From: an uncultured beta proteobacterium
GTDB taxonomy: Bacteria; Pseudomonadota; Gammaproteobacteria; Burkholderiales; Burkholderiaceae_C
Reading direction: 5' to 3'
Assembly: GCA_903958915.1 (NCBI GenBank)
Contig: CAJBVC010000648.1
Coordinates: forward strand, 1 to 12,803
DNA length: 12,803 nt
Shown piece after piece: positions 1 to 7,044 of the stretch; position 1 is the stretch's first letter; the number at the start of each line of letters is the position of its first letter. The notes under the pieces are model-generated. The model was not told the DNA's origin and made no database searches. It saw nothing but the letters and a program-made list of their open reading frames with translations. Both the position numbers and the translations under genes were made by a program.

Positions 1-150
1 ATTGAACGTGACTACGCGGTTTATCAGAGCCGTGGCGTCAAGTTTGTTCGAGGCAAGGTTCAGGAGCCTTACGGCACAGTGGCTGTCTTTGCAGACCTCT
101 ACGGAAATCAATGGGACTTAATCGAATTGGTCAATTCGCCCTGCCAGTAA
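1..150 (+). CDS. Glyoxalase/VOC-family protein, C-terminal end (5' truncated by window edge)
   Basis: Frame 1 is open from the first base to a TAA at 148-150, giving the last 49 residues of a protein that starts outside the window. The tail contains a segment reading VAVFADLYGNQWDLIEL, which matches the usual last strand of the vicinal oxygen chelate fold (typically F-x-D-P-x-G-N-x-W-x-L-x-E). The glutamate of WDLIE is the position that normally serves as the C-terminal metal ligand. VOC proteins include glyoxalase I, dioxygenases and antibiotic-resistance proteins, and the tail alone does not say which. The gene runs towards the minus-strand catabolic cluster and so converges with it. No terminator with a clear T tract follows it. 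The family assignment is fairly secure and the specific function is unknown. Confidence 0.75.
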   Translation: MERDYAVYQSRGVKFVRGKVQEPYGTVAVFADLYGNQWDLIELVNSPCQ

Positions 151-594
151 GGGAACGCTTGCAGTCCCATAGAGCCACTCAAGGGAAAATTGGGCAAATT
201 TTGGACGGGTGACTTCAACGGACTGCTTCAAGTCCGGCCGTATTGAAACCTGTTTGTTTAGCCGGCCCGGCGGCATGGGTAGCGCGTCGACCTCGGTGAT
301 GGCGACGCGGTTGTCTGCAAGCCACAACAACTTAGATCCACCGTCATCCGGTTGCCAGGATGCTGTCAATTCGGGCACTGGTCTGCCGGTCAGTACGCCA
401 CAGCAGCCATTGAACTTTGCTAGCTCGGTTCACAGATGCGCGCTTCTACTCTTCCAAGAGGCTGGCATCATATATATCCAACCCGGACACTCTAACCGAA
501 CTGATCCGACTTGAAGGAGGATACGTAGGGGGCAATTGGTTGCACCAAAGTGAGGCCCTTCTTAAGCCGCGACTTTGTGTTTTCAGACACATGA
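151..594. other. Convergent intergenic region without a recognisable gene
   Basis: This 444-base gap lies between the stop of the plus-strand VOC gene and the stop of the last minus-strand dehydrogenase. A minus-strand frame is open from about 429 down to 118, with a GTG start possible at 378 giving 86 residues. It contains stretches such as SWQPDDGGSKLLWLADNRV that look protein-like, but I do not recognise a family, and its end runs antisense into the VOC gene. A strong Shine-Dalgarno-like AAGGAGG at about 514-520 on the plus strand has no start codon at a suitable distance. No tRNA, IS end or clear intrinsic terminator was found. Confidence 0.5.
219..236. repeat. Perfect 6-bp inverted repeat, possible weak terminator stem
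   Basis: CGGACT at 219-224 and AGTCCG at 231-236 form a perfect stem with a six-base loop, about 70 bases past the VOC stop codon. It is placed where a terminator between convergent genes would be expected, but no run of T follows on either strand. A role as an intrinsic terminator is therefore doubtful. Confidence 0.25.
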
Positions 595-1539
595 CTATTC
601 ATATGGGACCTGAGAGATAAGTGGTTTTCCTTCGAAATGCGCTGCAAGATTCTGCATCACCATATCACTCATTGCAATTCGTGTTTCCAATGTGGCGCTT
701 GCTATGTGGGGTGTCAAAACCACATTGTCCATGCCAAGGAGATCCTCTGAAACCCTTGGCTCATCCGTAAATACATCAAGCCCAGCTCCAGCAATATTCT
801 TGTTCATTAGTGCGCGCACAAGTGCCTTTTCGTCTACTACAGACCCGCGCGCCACATTGACAAGGATTCCGTGCGGCCCAAGGGCATCCAGTACCTCAGC
901 ATTGACCAGGCCGCGCGTCGGCTGACCTCCAACCGTGCTCACAATCAGGATGTCTACAGAAGACGCCAAGGCTTGCAGGGACGGATAGTAGGCATAAGGC
1001 ACCAATGGTTTGGGCTGGCGTGCCCAATAGGAAGTCTCCATCTGGAACCCTGCGGCTCGTTGCGCAATCGCCAAGCCGATTCGCCCCAAGCCAACAATTC
1101 CCAGACGGGACCCGCTAACTTTGCGTGAAAGGGGAAAGCCGCCCTCCAGCCATTTCCCGGCACGGACAAAGCGGTCCGCAGCCGGCACCGCCCGCGCTGC
1201 AGATAACATCAAGGCGATCGCCAGGTCGGCAACGTCGTCCGTCAAGACGTCTGGCGTGTGGGTGACCGAAATACCTTGGGCGCGGGCTGCTCCTACATCC
1301 ACACCGTCGTAGCCAACACCAAAAACAGCCAGGATCCTGACGGCCGGAAAACGAGCAAGAAAATCCGCCGTGACACGTGACTCACCATTGGCAACGATGG
1401 CCTGAATATCGGGGGCAACGAAAGCTAGAGCCTCTTGGTTCTGACCCGGGATGAAGCGGTGCAACTGATAGCTTTTTTCGAGGCGCTCAATGAGCATGTG
1501 AGGCACTGCGGCCATCAATAGAACTTGGGGTTTTTGCAT
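595..1539 (-). CDS. D-isomer-specific 2-hydroxyacid dehydrogenase (glyoxylate/hydroxypyruvate reductase type)
   Basis: This 314-residue cytosolic enzyme of the D-2-hydroxyacid dehydrogenase family should reduce a 2-keto acid to a D-2-hydroxy acid with a nicotinamide cofactor. The family signature is complete. The Rossmann glycine motif GLGRIG lies at about 150-155, the substrate-binding and catalytic Arg is R231 in NVARGSVVDE, the acid partner is E260 in TDEP, and the catalytic His is H278 in LTPHIASAT. An Arg (R174) shortly after the second nucleotide-binding strand favours NADP(H) over NAD(H). Length is normal for the family (310-330). It starts 12 bases after the stop of the paralogous dehydrogenase at 1552-2520, with AGAG about five bases before the ATG, so the pair is probably cotranscribed. 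Candidate substrates are glyoxylate, hydroxypyruvate or 2-keto-aldonates. The sequence does not decide between them. Confidence 0.9.
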   Translation of the reverse strand: MQKPQVLLMAAVPHMLIERLEKSYQLHRFIPGQNQEALAFVAPDIQAIVANGESRVTADFLARFPAVRILAVFGVGYDGVDVGAARAQGISVTHTPDVLTDDVADLAIALMLSAARAVPAADRFVRAGKWLEGGFPLSRKVSGSRLGIVGLGRIGLAIAQRAAGFQMETSYWARQPKPLVPYAYYPSLQALASSVDILIVSTVGGQPTRGLVNAEVLDALGPHGILVNVARGSVVDEKALVRALMNKNIAGAGLDVFTDEPRVSEDLLGMDNVVLTPHIASATLETRIAMSDMVMQNLAAHFEGKPLISQVPYE

Positions 1540-1551
1540 AAATCTCTAAAG

Positions 1552-2520
1552 TCAAATCTTGTGGCTAGCTGGCTGATTGATCGGATTTATTGGAGGGCGA
1601 CCCTCGATAACTTCAGCAACATTGCGGGCACAGATCAAGCGCGCAGATCTGCGGCTTTCAAACGTTCCGCCACCGATATGAGGAGTGAAGACAACACTCC
1701 TTTGTTCGCGGAGAACAGGATGGATTTGTGGTTCGTACTCGGCAACATCCATCCCGGCACCACGGAGATGTCCAGAGGTCAGTGCGGCGGCGAGGGCATT
1801 TTCATCCACCACCGGGCCGCGTGCCATGTTGAGCACAATCGCGCCATGCTTCATAAGCGCGATTCGCTCTTCACTAAGTAGGTGACGTGTGGTTGGCACA
1901 AGTGGTACATGCAAACTGACAACATCTGAAACGGAAAGCAAGGCCTCAAGTGTGTGATAGCGTGGATCATCCTGACCGCGGTTGCTATGAAAAATAACGT
2001 TCATTCCGAAGGCCTCGGCGCGCTTAGCAACTGCACGTCCGATTTCACCGAAGCCAACAATGCCAATGGTTTTCTCATGGAGCAGAGTGCCATCCCACGA
2101 ACCCGGCTGAAAGCCGTCCCTCGCCCATTGACCAGAGCGAACATATAGGTCGGCCTCGGGAACACGGCGGGCTAGCGCGAGGAGTAGCGCCATGGTGTGA
2201 TCGGCGGTTGACTCACTGAAGGCGCCTGGGCAGTTGCTGCCCCAAATGCCCGCCTCATCAAGTGCGGCCAGATCCATGTTGTTGTAACCAATGGCGACAT
2301 TCGCCACTATGCGCAATTTAGGTGCAGCGGCAAGGAGTTCCCGATTCACCGTCAGTTCGTGCTGGTTAATGATGCCGAAAAGTTCAGGTGCGAGGGCCAT
2401 GACCGCCTCGCGTGTGCACATCGGCCCACCTGAAGGGCCCTTAATGATTTCCGCCAATCCGAGAAGTGGCTCAATGTGGTCGTCTGGAACGTAATTGGTG
2501 ATAAGAACTTTAGGCTTCAT
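1552..2520 (-). CDS. D-isomer-specific 2-hydroxyacid dehydrogenase (GhrB/2-ketogluconate reductase-like)
   Basis: A 322-residue D-2-hydroxyacid dehydrogenase. It has the nucleotide-binding GFGEIG at about 156-161, R234 in NMARGPVVDE, E263 in EYEP and H281 in FTPHIGGGT, which complete the Arg-Glu-His catalytic set. R181 after HSN at the end of the second beta strand suggests NADP(H) preference. It is related to, but clearly diverged from, the dehydrogenase encoded immediately downstream, so the two probably act on different acids. It is the first intact gene after the broken galactonate dehydratase remnant. The ATG at 2518-2520 has only a weak AAGA upstream. I see no convincing promoter in the roughly 100 bases before it, so it may depend on read-through from the transporter genes. 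A plausible role, by inference, is to reduce a keto-sugar acid to the aldonate used by the dehydratase of the cluster. Confidence 0.9.
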   Translation of the reverse strand: MKPKVLITNYVPDDHIEPLLGLAEIIKGPSGGPMCTREAVMALAPELFGIINQHELTVNRELLAAAPKLRIVANVAIGYNNMDLAALDEAGIWGSNCPGAFSESTADHTMALLLALARRVPEADLYVRSGQWARDGFQPGSWDGTLLHEKTIGIVGFGEIGRAVAKRAEAFGMNVIFHSNRGQDDPRYHTLEALLSVSDVVSLHVPLVPTTRHLLSEERIALMKHGAIVLNMARGPVVDENALAAALTSGHLRGAGMDVAEYEPQIHPVLREQRSVVFTPHIGGGTFESRRSARLICARNVAEVIEGRPPINPINQPASHKI

Positions 2521-2617
2521 GATTTGATCTTGAATAAACTATTGCATCGCTGTTTTTGTATTTACTATCACCATTCGCCACATCTGAGACATGTTCGCTG
2601 GTTTCGACGATGTTGAG

Positions 2618-2971
2618 CTAACCGCAGAGGTGGATCCGGTCGCGAACACGGCCGCCGAGAAGGTCGTACACCGGCATTCCGCCGCCTTGCCCTGATATCC
2701 CACAGCGTCAGCTAAATGCCAGAAGGCGTCGAAGTCACGATAGGCCCGCCCCGCTAGAAGCCACCGCGGTAGCGCAGCTGCCAGCGATGATCAATGCGCG
2801 TCGTTTCCTCACCGATGAGGATGCCGCCGAATTCGTGGACGGCGGTATCGACCGTGCGGGCAACGAACTCGAGCACCGATTCACCCCCGCGGAAGATCCC
2901 CGCGTCGGTTTGGACTTTAAGACAGAGCCGGCGCGGCCGGATGTGGAAGGCCTCGATCTGATGGTTTTCAT
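2618..2971 (-). pseudogene. dgoD: Broken D-galactonate dehydratase (enolase superfamily) remnant
   Basis: Pieces of three frames together match the first ~105 residues of D-galactonate dehydratase (DgoD), a mandelate racemase/enolase-superfamily enzyme. The likely original ATG is at 2969-2971 with GGAG eight bases upstream. After four codons the frame slips, and the matching frame carries IEAFHIRPRRLCLKV and EFVARTVDTAVHEFGG. It runs to ...YRGGF, where a TAG (2754-2756) replaces the Tyr of the expected GFYRGGP. RGGPIV continues to a second TAG (2712-2714), then LTLWDI. Two apparent single-base losses then shift the frame to GMPVYDLLGGRVRDRI, followed by another TAG at 2618-2620. The C-terminal barrel with all catalytic Lys/Asp/Glu/His residues (roughly 270 residues) is missing. 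Expected conserved residues also read differently (Trp to Arg in the PRW and GWGE motifs). It lies 38 bases after the tctA stop, in operon orientation. Confidence 0.85.
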
Positions 2972-3009
2972 GATGGCAACTCCGGTGTGCGGGAATCAAT
3001 CGGCCGATG

Positions 3010-4494
3010 TCATCTATATCTTCGATACAAGCCACTGAAGATTGGCCAGAGCCACAGGGTGCAGACGATCACGCCGAGCGTTGCTGCAATCGGACGTGAG
3101 AAGAACTGCGAAAAGTCACCCCGCCCGATTAGCATGCCATTAAGAAAGTTGGCCTCAACCATCGGACAAAGTACAAAAGCCAGAATCGCGGGCGAGGTTG
3201 GGATGTCGTTCTCCTCCATAAAGTAACCCAGCAAGCCAGCACCCAGCATGACCGAAATGGCAAAAACGGAGTTGGTAATAGCAAAAGCCCCAATCATGCA
3301 AACCACCAGAATCAGTGGCATCAGGACGCCTCGGTGCATGGTCAGCAAACGCCTGCTGTATTTGATGGCCACCCACCCGAGTGGGATCAGCATGATGTTT
3401 GCAAGGATGAACGACAGCAAAATAGCGGTTGTCAATTCCGGTTGCTTCGTGAAAATTGTCGGCCCCGGGGTTATGCCTTTCATCAACAGAACACCGATAA
3501 CTATTGCCGAAAGCGAGTCTCCTGGAATACCAAACACCATGGCGGGAATCCAAGAGCCACCGACTGCGGAGTTGTTTGCTGCGCCCGCTGCGGCTACACC
3601 TTCAAGGTGGCCTGTGCCATACAGTTCCGGCGTCTTGGAGAATTTCTTGGAAATTGCGAACGACACATAGGCCGCAACATCGGAGCCGGCTCCTGGCAGA
3701 GCACCGATCAGCATCCCGACTACGTTGCCTTGCATGATGCCGCCTTTGTATGGCCACAGAGCTTTGAACAGACCGCGGAAAATCGAGCCGGTTTTAGCCG
3801 TCACGTGGTCGATTAGGCGCGGAACCGGTTTAATGGCGTAGCGCATCAGTTCCGGCAGCGCAAACATGCCGACGAGTACAGGTACCAGACCTAGTCCACC
3901 TAGCATTTCAACGGAATCAAAGGTAAACCGTGCCTGTCCGGCCACAGGGTCCAAGCCCACCATGGCAAGAAGCAAACCGAGCATCAATGACAGGACACCT
4001 TTCAATAGAGGCGAATTGGAAACTAGGAGCGCGCAAGACAAGCCCAAAAGACACAGCCAGAAGAACTCGTAAGCACTAAAATTGAGCGCGAAGTTGGCCA
4101 ACGCGGGTGCAAAAAATATCAGACACAAGGTGCCAAAAATGCCACCGATCGCCGAAGTTACCAAAGACGTTCCCAGAACCAGACCCGCCTGTCCTTTTTG
4201 CGTCATGAGATAACTGTCTTCCACATACGCCGCTGAGGCAGGCGTGCCAGGAATCCTGATTAACGCTGCCGGTATGTCACCCGAAGTAATGGCCATTGCA
4301 CTGACCGCGACAATCGTTGATATAGCTACCAATGGGCTCATGAAGAAGGTCAGCGGCACCAGCATCGAAACTGCCATTGACGCAGTAAGACCTGGAATTG
4401 CGCCGACTGCAAGCCCGAAGATCGAGGCAAGCAACATAGGGACAAGCACCTCAAGCTGAAAGAGCAGGCCCAGACCAGCCACTATTGTTTCCAC
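3010..4494 (-). CDS. tctA: Tripartite tricarboxylate transporter, large membrane subunit TctA
   Basis: A 494-residue, very hydrophobic inner-membrane protein of the TctA family, the large permease subunit that moves the carboxylate delivered by the periplasmic receptor, driven by an ion gradient. Family motifs are all present: GAIPGLTASMA near residues 31-41, IRIPGTPASAA near 79-89, GALPGAGSDVAAYVSF near 264-279, and the second PG repeat ending GSWIPAMVFGIPG near 313-325. About ten to twelve membrane segments can be read. Length is typical (about 500). The start is GTG at 4492-4494, overlapping the end of tctB by 13 bases, and is supported by a perfect AAGGAG seven bases upstream. The order receptor-tctB-tctA is standard for this system. 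By context it imports the sugar acid consumed by the dgo-type enzymes, which is inference rather than something the sequence proves. Confidence 0.95.
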   Translation of the reverse strand: METIVAGLGLLFQLEVLVPMLLASIFGLAVGAIPGLTASMAVSMLVPLTFFMSPLVAISTIVAVSAMAITSGDIPAALIRIPGTPASAAYVEDSYLMTQKGQAGLVLGTSLVTSAIGGIFGTLCLIFFAPALANFALNFSAYEFFWLCLLGLSCALLVSNSPLLKGVLSLMLGLLLAMVGLDPVAGQARFTFDSVEMLGGLGLVPVLVGMFALPELMRYAIKPVPRLIDHVTAKTGSIFRGLFKALWPYKGGIMQGNVVGMLIGALPGAGSDVAAYVSFAISKKFSKTPELYGTGHLEGVAAAGAANNSAVGGSWIPAMVFGIPGDSLSAIVIGVLLMKGITPGPTIFTKQPELTTAILLSFILANIMLIPLGWVAIKYSRRLLTMHRGVLMPLILVVCMIGAFAITNSVFAISVMLGAGLLGYFMEENDIPTSPAILAFVLCPMVEANFLNGMLIGRGDFSQFFSRPIAATLGVIVCTLWLWPIFSGLYRRYR

Positions 4495-4976
4495 GTGAAG
4501 ACTCCTTGGATTGATTCAAGCAAACCCATGGGCAAGGGCACGAGCATGAAGGAACCGAAAAACAACTGGATGAACAGAACAGTACCGACGCTGAGGAAGA
4601 TGGCAGCTAGCGGTCGCTGCCAAAACCACCACAGGTTGATCCACAGAATCAATCCGGCGCTAAGGAGAAAACCGACGTCGTCCGATACAAGGATATAAAG
4701 GACAACGCCGCCCAGCATCAACAATAGACCAACCATGGCCTTGGTGGTTCGCAACTCAGGTTCCGCGTCTAACCAGGGCCCGCGCGGGCCGGGCGCCAGG
4801 ATTCGTTGGGCGATCAAACCGATCCCTGTCAGGGCCAGACCGATCCCAATCAGGCAAGGAAAGAAACCGGGGCCGAAACGCAAATGTGGGAGCGCCGGCA
4901 TTCGGTACCCGGTGGCGAATACGAACAGACCAAGAAATACTGCGGCAATGCCGATCAGGATATTGTTGATGCGCAT
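4482..4976 (-). CDS. tctB: Tripartite tricarboxylate transporter, small membrane subunit TctB
   Basis: A 164-residue inner-membrane protein matching TctB, the small subunit that partners TctA. The N-terminal membrane helix (about residues 5-22) is followed by the family hallmark GPGFFP at 35-40. A second helix (about 40-57), a hydrophilic loop with a run of charged residues (about 58-78), and two or three further helices complete the usual layout. The C-terminal VPLPMG at about 146-151 is also typical. It starts 11 bases after the stop of the receptor gene, with AGAGAA overlapping that stop as a probable ribosome binding site. Its own end overlaps the tctA start by 13 bases, indicating coupled translation of the two membrane subunits. 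Confidence 0.92.
   Translation of the reverse strand: MRINNILIGIAAVFLGLFVFATGYRMPALPHLRFGPGFFPCLIGIGLALTGIGLIAQRILAPGPRGPWLDAEPELRTTKAMVGLLLMLGGVVLYILVSDDVGFLLSAGLILWINLWWFWQRPLAAIFLSVGTVLFIQLFFGSFMLVPLPMGLLESIQGVFTWKQ
4502..4507 (-). promoter_or_regulatory. Ribosome binding site deciding the GTG start of tctA
   Basis: AAGGAG on the minus strand sits seven bases before the GTG at 4492-4494 and inside the tctB coding sequence. It fixes the tctA start at this non-ATG codon. Confidence 0.8.
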
Positions 4977-4987
4977 AGCTCGGTTCT

Positions 4988-5977
4988 CTATTTTTTCGCG
5001 AGACCCAATGCACCGATCAGTTTCGCAACTTCAACCTCTTGTGCTTTCATAAAATCGGTGAATTGCACATGCGAACGCCACTGAATACCGAAACCGCGTT
5101 CTGACATCGATTTGACAAATGCTGGGTCTTCGACAATTTCCTTCAACGCTTTTTCCAGGCTCGCCGTTATGTCGTCGGGAAGACCGGCCGGTCCCACCAC
5201 GCCGCGCCATGCGCCTGCAAGAAATTCCACGCCCAGAGCCTCTTTGGTAGTTGGCACGTCCGGAAAACTTGGAACCCTTGATGAAGCCATTACCAGCAGC
5301 GATTTGGTCTTTCCGGCGCTGGTCATGGCAGCGGTTTCGGGCAGGGAGCACGGAACGATATCAATCGTTCCTGAGGCCAGATCGAGCATTCCAGCAGCGG
5401 CACCTTGGGCCGGAATCATTTGCAACTTGTCAACCGCTACACCTTGTGCCGCCATCAATCCGGCAAACGCCAGCGGCCATGACCCCCCGCATCCGCCACC
5501 ACACGATATGTTGAATTTGTTTGGATTGTCCTTAAGGGCCTGAATTAACTGTTTGGCATCTTTATAGGGGCTCCCAACGCTAACAGTCAGAGAACCCGGA
5601 TCAAAGTTGTATTGCGCAATCGGCGTCAGATTCTTTAAAGACAATGTGGTCTGACCCATCTCCTTGTAGTGTGCGTAGTTGAACAAAACGCCAAGGGTAT
5701 AACCGTCCGGACGCGCAGTGGCGAACTTGGTAATTCCGACAACGCCACCCCCTTCGCCCATGTTCACGACATTGAAAGGCTGCTTGAATTTTTGCTCGAG
5801 CCTGCTTGAAATCATGCGAGCTGTCGCGTCGGTGCCACCACCCGCACCCGCAGGAACAATGATCGTGACAGGCTTTTCTGGCCAGGCTGCCATTGCGGTG
5901 CCACCAAACATAAGTAGCGCCGCGCCAATAGCACTCGCAGCAAGGGCCTGGACTTTGGCTAAGTGTTTCTTTTGCAT
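4988..5977 (-). CDS. Bug/TctC-family periplasmic solute-binding receptor
   Basis: A 329-residue exported receptor of the Bug (tripartite tricarboxylate transporter substrate-binding) family. It should bind a carboxylate ligand in the periplasm and hand it to TctAB. The first ~30 residues form a signal peptide: lysines near the start, a hydrophobic core, and AMA before AWPEKPV. The family opening WPEKPVTIIVPAGAGGGTDATAR follows in the mature N terminus (about 32-54). RPDGYTLGV lies near 89-97 and a GASSGTIDIVP-like element near 201-209. I chose the third in-frame ATG (5975-5977) because GGAG lies six bases upstream; ATGs at 5983 and 5989 would add two or four residues. Two cysteines close together (C159 and C163, in SCGGGCGGS) plus C210 are unusual for the family. 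The ligand cannot be read from sequence, but the neighbouring genes point to a sugar acid. Confidence 0.93.
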   Translation of the reverse strand: MQKKHLAKVQALAASAIGAALLMFGGTAMAAWPEKPVTIIVPAGAGGGTDATARMISSRLEQKFKQPFNVVNMGEGGGVVGITKFATARPDGYTLGVLFNYAHYKEMGQTTLSLKNLTPIAQYNFDPGSLTVSVGSPYKDAKQLIQALKDNPNKFNISCGGGCGGSWPLAFAGLMAAQGVAVDKLQMIPAQGAAAGMLDLASGTIDIVPCSLPETAAMTSAGKTKSLLVMASSRVPSFPDVPTTKEALGVEFLAGAWRGVVGPAGLPDDITASLEKALKEIVEDPAFVKSMSERGFGIQWRSHVQFTDFMKAQEVEVAKLIGALGLAKK

Positions 5978-5979
5978 AT

Positions 5980-6051
5980 TCATCTCCATAATTGAAATTG
6001 GTTTTCGTGGGCATTCAGAAAGGAATGGCCGGCTATTTCGGGGGGGGTCAT
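5980..6051 (-). other. Possible 23-codon leader ORF before the Bug receptor gene
   Basis: In the 108-base gap between the DHDPS-family gene and the receptor gene, a short frame starts ATGACCCCCCCCGAA. It ends in a TGA (5980-5982) two bases before the receptor start codon, in the arrangement TGA-AT-ATG. Its third to ninth bases contain an eight-base C run (G run at 6040-6047 on the plus strand). A strong AAGGAG lies just after the upstream gene's stop, but it is more than 20 bases from this ATG. Translation of the frame is therefore unproven, and it may be a chance open frame in a leader or a recombination scar. Confidence 0.2.
5984..5987 (-). promoter_or_regulatory. Ribosome binding site deciding the start of the Bug receptor gene
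   Basis: GGAG on the minus strand is followed by ATGAAT and then the ATG at 5975-5977, a six-base spacing. It is adjacent to, and so too close to serve, the ATG at 5981-5983. This favours the third ATG as the true start. Confidence 0.65.
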
Positions 6052-6085
6052 GGTGGTCTGTGTATGAGGGGCGTGTCTCCTTGTG

Positions 6086-7018
6086 TCAATAGGTTGATGT
6101 CGTGTACATAGAACAGCCCGGCAAAGGACCGAGCTGCTCGGCAAACCGTCGGGCAGTGGCAAGGCCAAACGGGGTCGGTGCCAGGGTGCAGCGGCGGTCG
6201 TGCTGTACGTCCATGCCAGAGCGCCAGGCGGCAATCCTTTTTCCATATACAACCAGGGTTTCCAGCGACTGCATCACAAAGACCACAGTGGGCAGAATGC
6301 GGGCATATTGAGCTTCCGCTTCCTCGATGGCGCCGTCTGAGTACAGTTTCGCAATGTGCTGCTGTTCCATTGCGCAATCTGGTGCCACGATCATGCCGGT
6401 GCAACCAGCGCGCAGGTTGTCCAGCAACTCCATGCCGCCGCGGCCGTTAAGCACCGGGAACCCGGACCCGACCTGATGCACCGTACGCTCAATGATCACA
6501 GCGGGGGCTTCGCCCTTCATGAAACGAAGGTTGGGGCAGCACGCGCGCAAGCGCGCCAAGGCATCGGCGTTCAAGCCGACACCAAGAAACTCCGGCGCAT
6601 TCTGGATTCCCACCGGTATCCCCGGGTCCAGCGCTCTCAGTCCATCGAGCACTTGTGCAAAGAAGGCTTCAAGCTCGGGCTCGGCTATCGTGCTTCCCGG
6701 GCGAACCGGTGGTTGAAGGATGAGGTAGCTTGCCTGGGCGTCTATGGCCACCCGGGCCAGGTCCAACTGCTCGGCAACTGTGAGTCCGCTGAGCGTCACC
6801 GCCATTGGCGCTGCTCGGCCCAGGTCCTGCGCCAACCAGTCGATGAGCTTGTGCTTCTCTTCGTTAGAAAGTTTGTTGACCTCCGTTGCTAGGCCAAGAA
6901 TCGCGATCCCGGGAGCACCTGCTCGCAACGCAACCTGTATCTGCTGTCGCATGGATTCCCGATCGAGTTCTCCGGTGGCGTTGAAGTAGGCATACAAGAT
7001 GGGCCAGATACCGAGCAT
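6086..7018 (-). CDS. DHDPS/NanA-family class I lyase or dehydratase
   Basis: A 310-residue cytosolic protein of the dihydrodipicolinate synthase/N-acetylneuraminate lyase family. These are TIM-barrel enzymes that form a Schiff base with a 2-keto acid and carry out aldol cleavage, condensation or dehydration. The barrel begins at once (MLGIWPILYAYFNATG). GLATE near residues 42-46 replaces the common GTTGE, and the Schiff-base lysine is probably K168 in NLRFMKGE. NGRGGMELLDNLRAGCTG near 191-208 is typical of an uncharacterised subgroup. The canonical catalytic Tyr of the YYN motif is not seen; LQPP occupies that place (about 101-104). The ATG at 7016-7018 has AAGAG seven bases upstream and sits 26 bases after the dehydratase stop; a longer frame to 7180 would overlap that gene. 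By context it may act on a 2-keto-3-deoxy sugar acid, as L-2-keto-3-deoxyarabonate dehydratase does. True lysine biosynthesis is unlikely. Confidence 0.85.
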   Translation of the reverse strand: MLGIWPILYAYFNATGELDRESMRQQIQVALRAGAPGIAILGLATEVNKLSNEEKHKLIDWLAQDLGRAAPMAVTLSGLTVAEQLDLARVAIDAQASYLILQPPVRPGSTIAEPELEAFFAQVLDGLRALDPGIPVGIQNAPEFLGVGLNADALARLRACCPNLRFMKGEAPAVIIERTVHQVGSGFPVLNGRGGMELLDNLRAGCTGMIVAPDCAMEQQHIAKLYSDGAIEEAEAQYARILPTVVFVMQSLETLVVYGKRIAAWRSGMDVQHDRRCTLAPTPFGLATARRFAEQLGPLPGCSMYTTSTY

Positions 7019-7044
7019 GATGATCTCTTCGGTCGGTTGGGTAC

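Noticed and set aside
579..594. TGTGT/ACACA hairpin just after the last dehydrogenase stop as a terminator
   Set aside because: The stem is only five base pairs and no T run follows on either strand.
3155..3816. Several 130-160 residue open frames within the tctA region in other frames and on the opposite strand
   Set aside because: They are shadows of the long, motif-rich tctA coding sequence and show no family motifs themselves.
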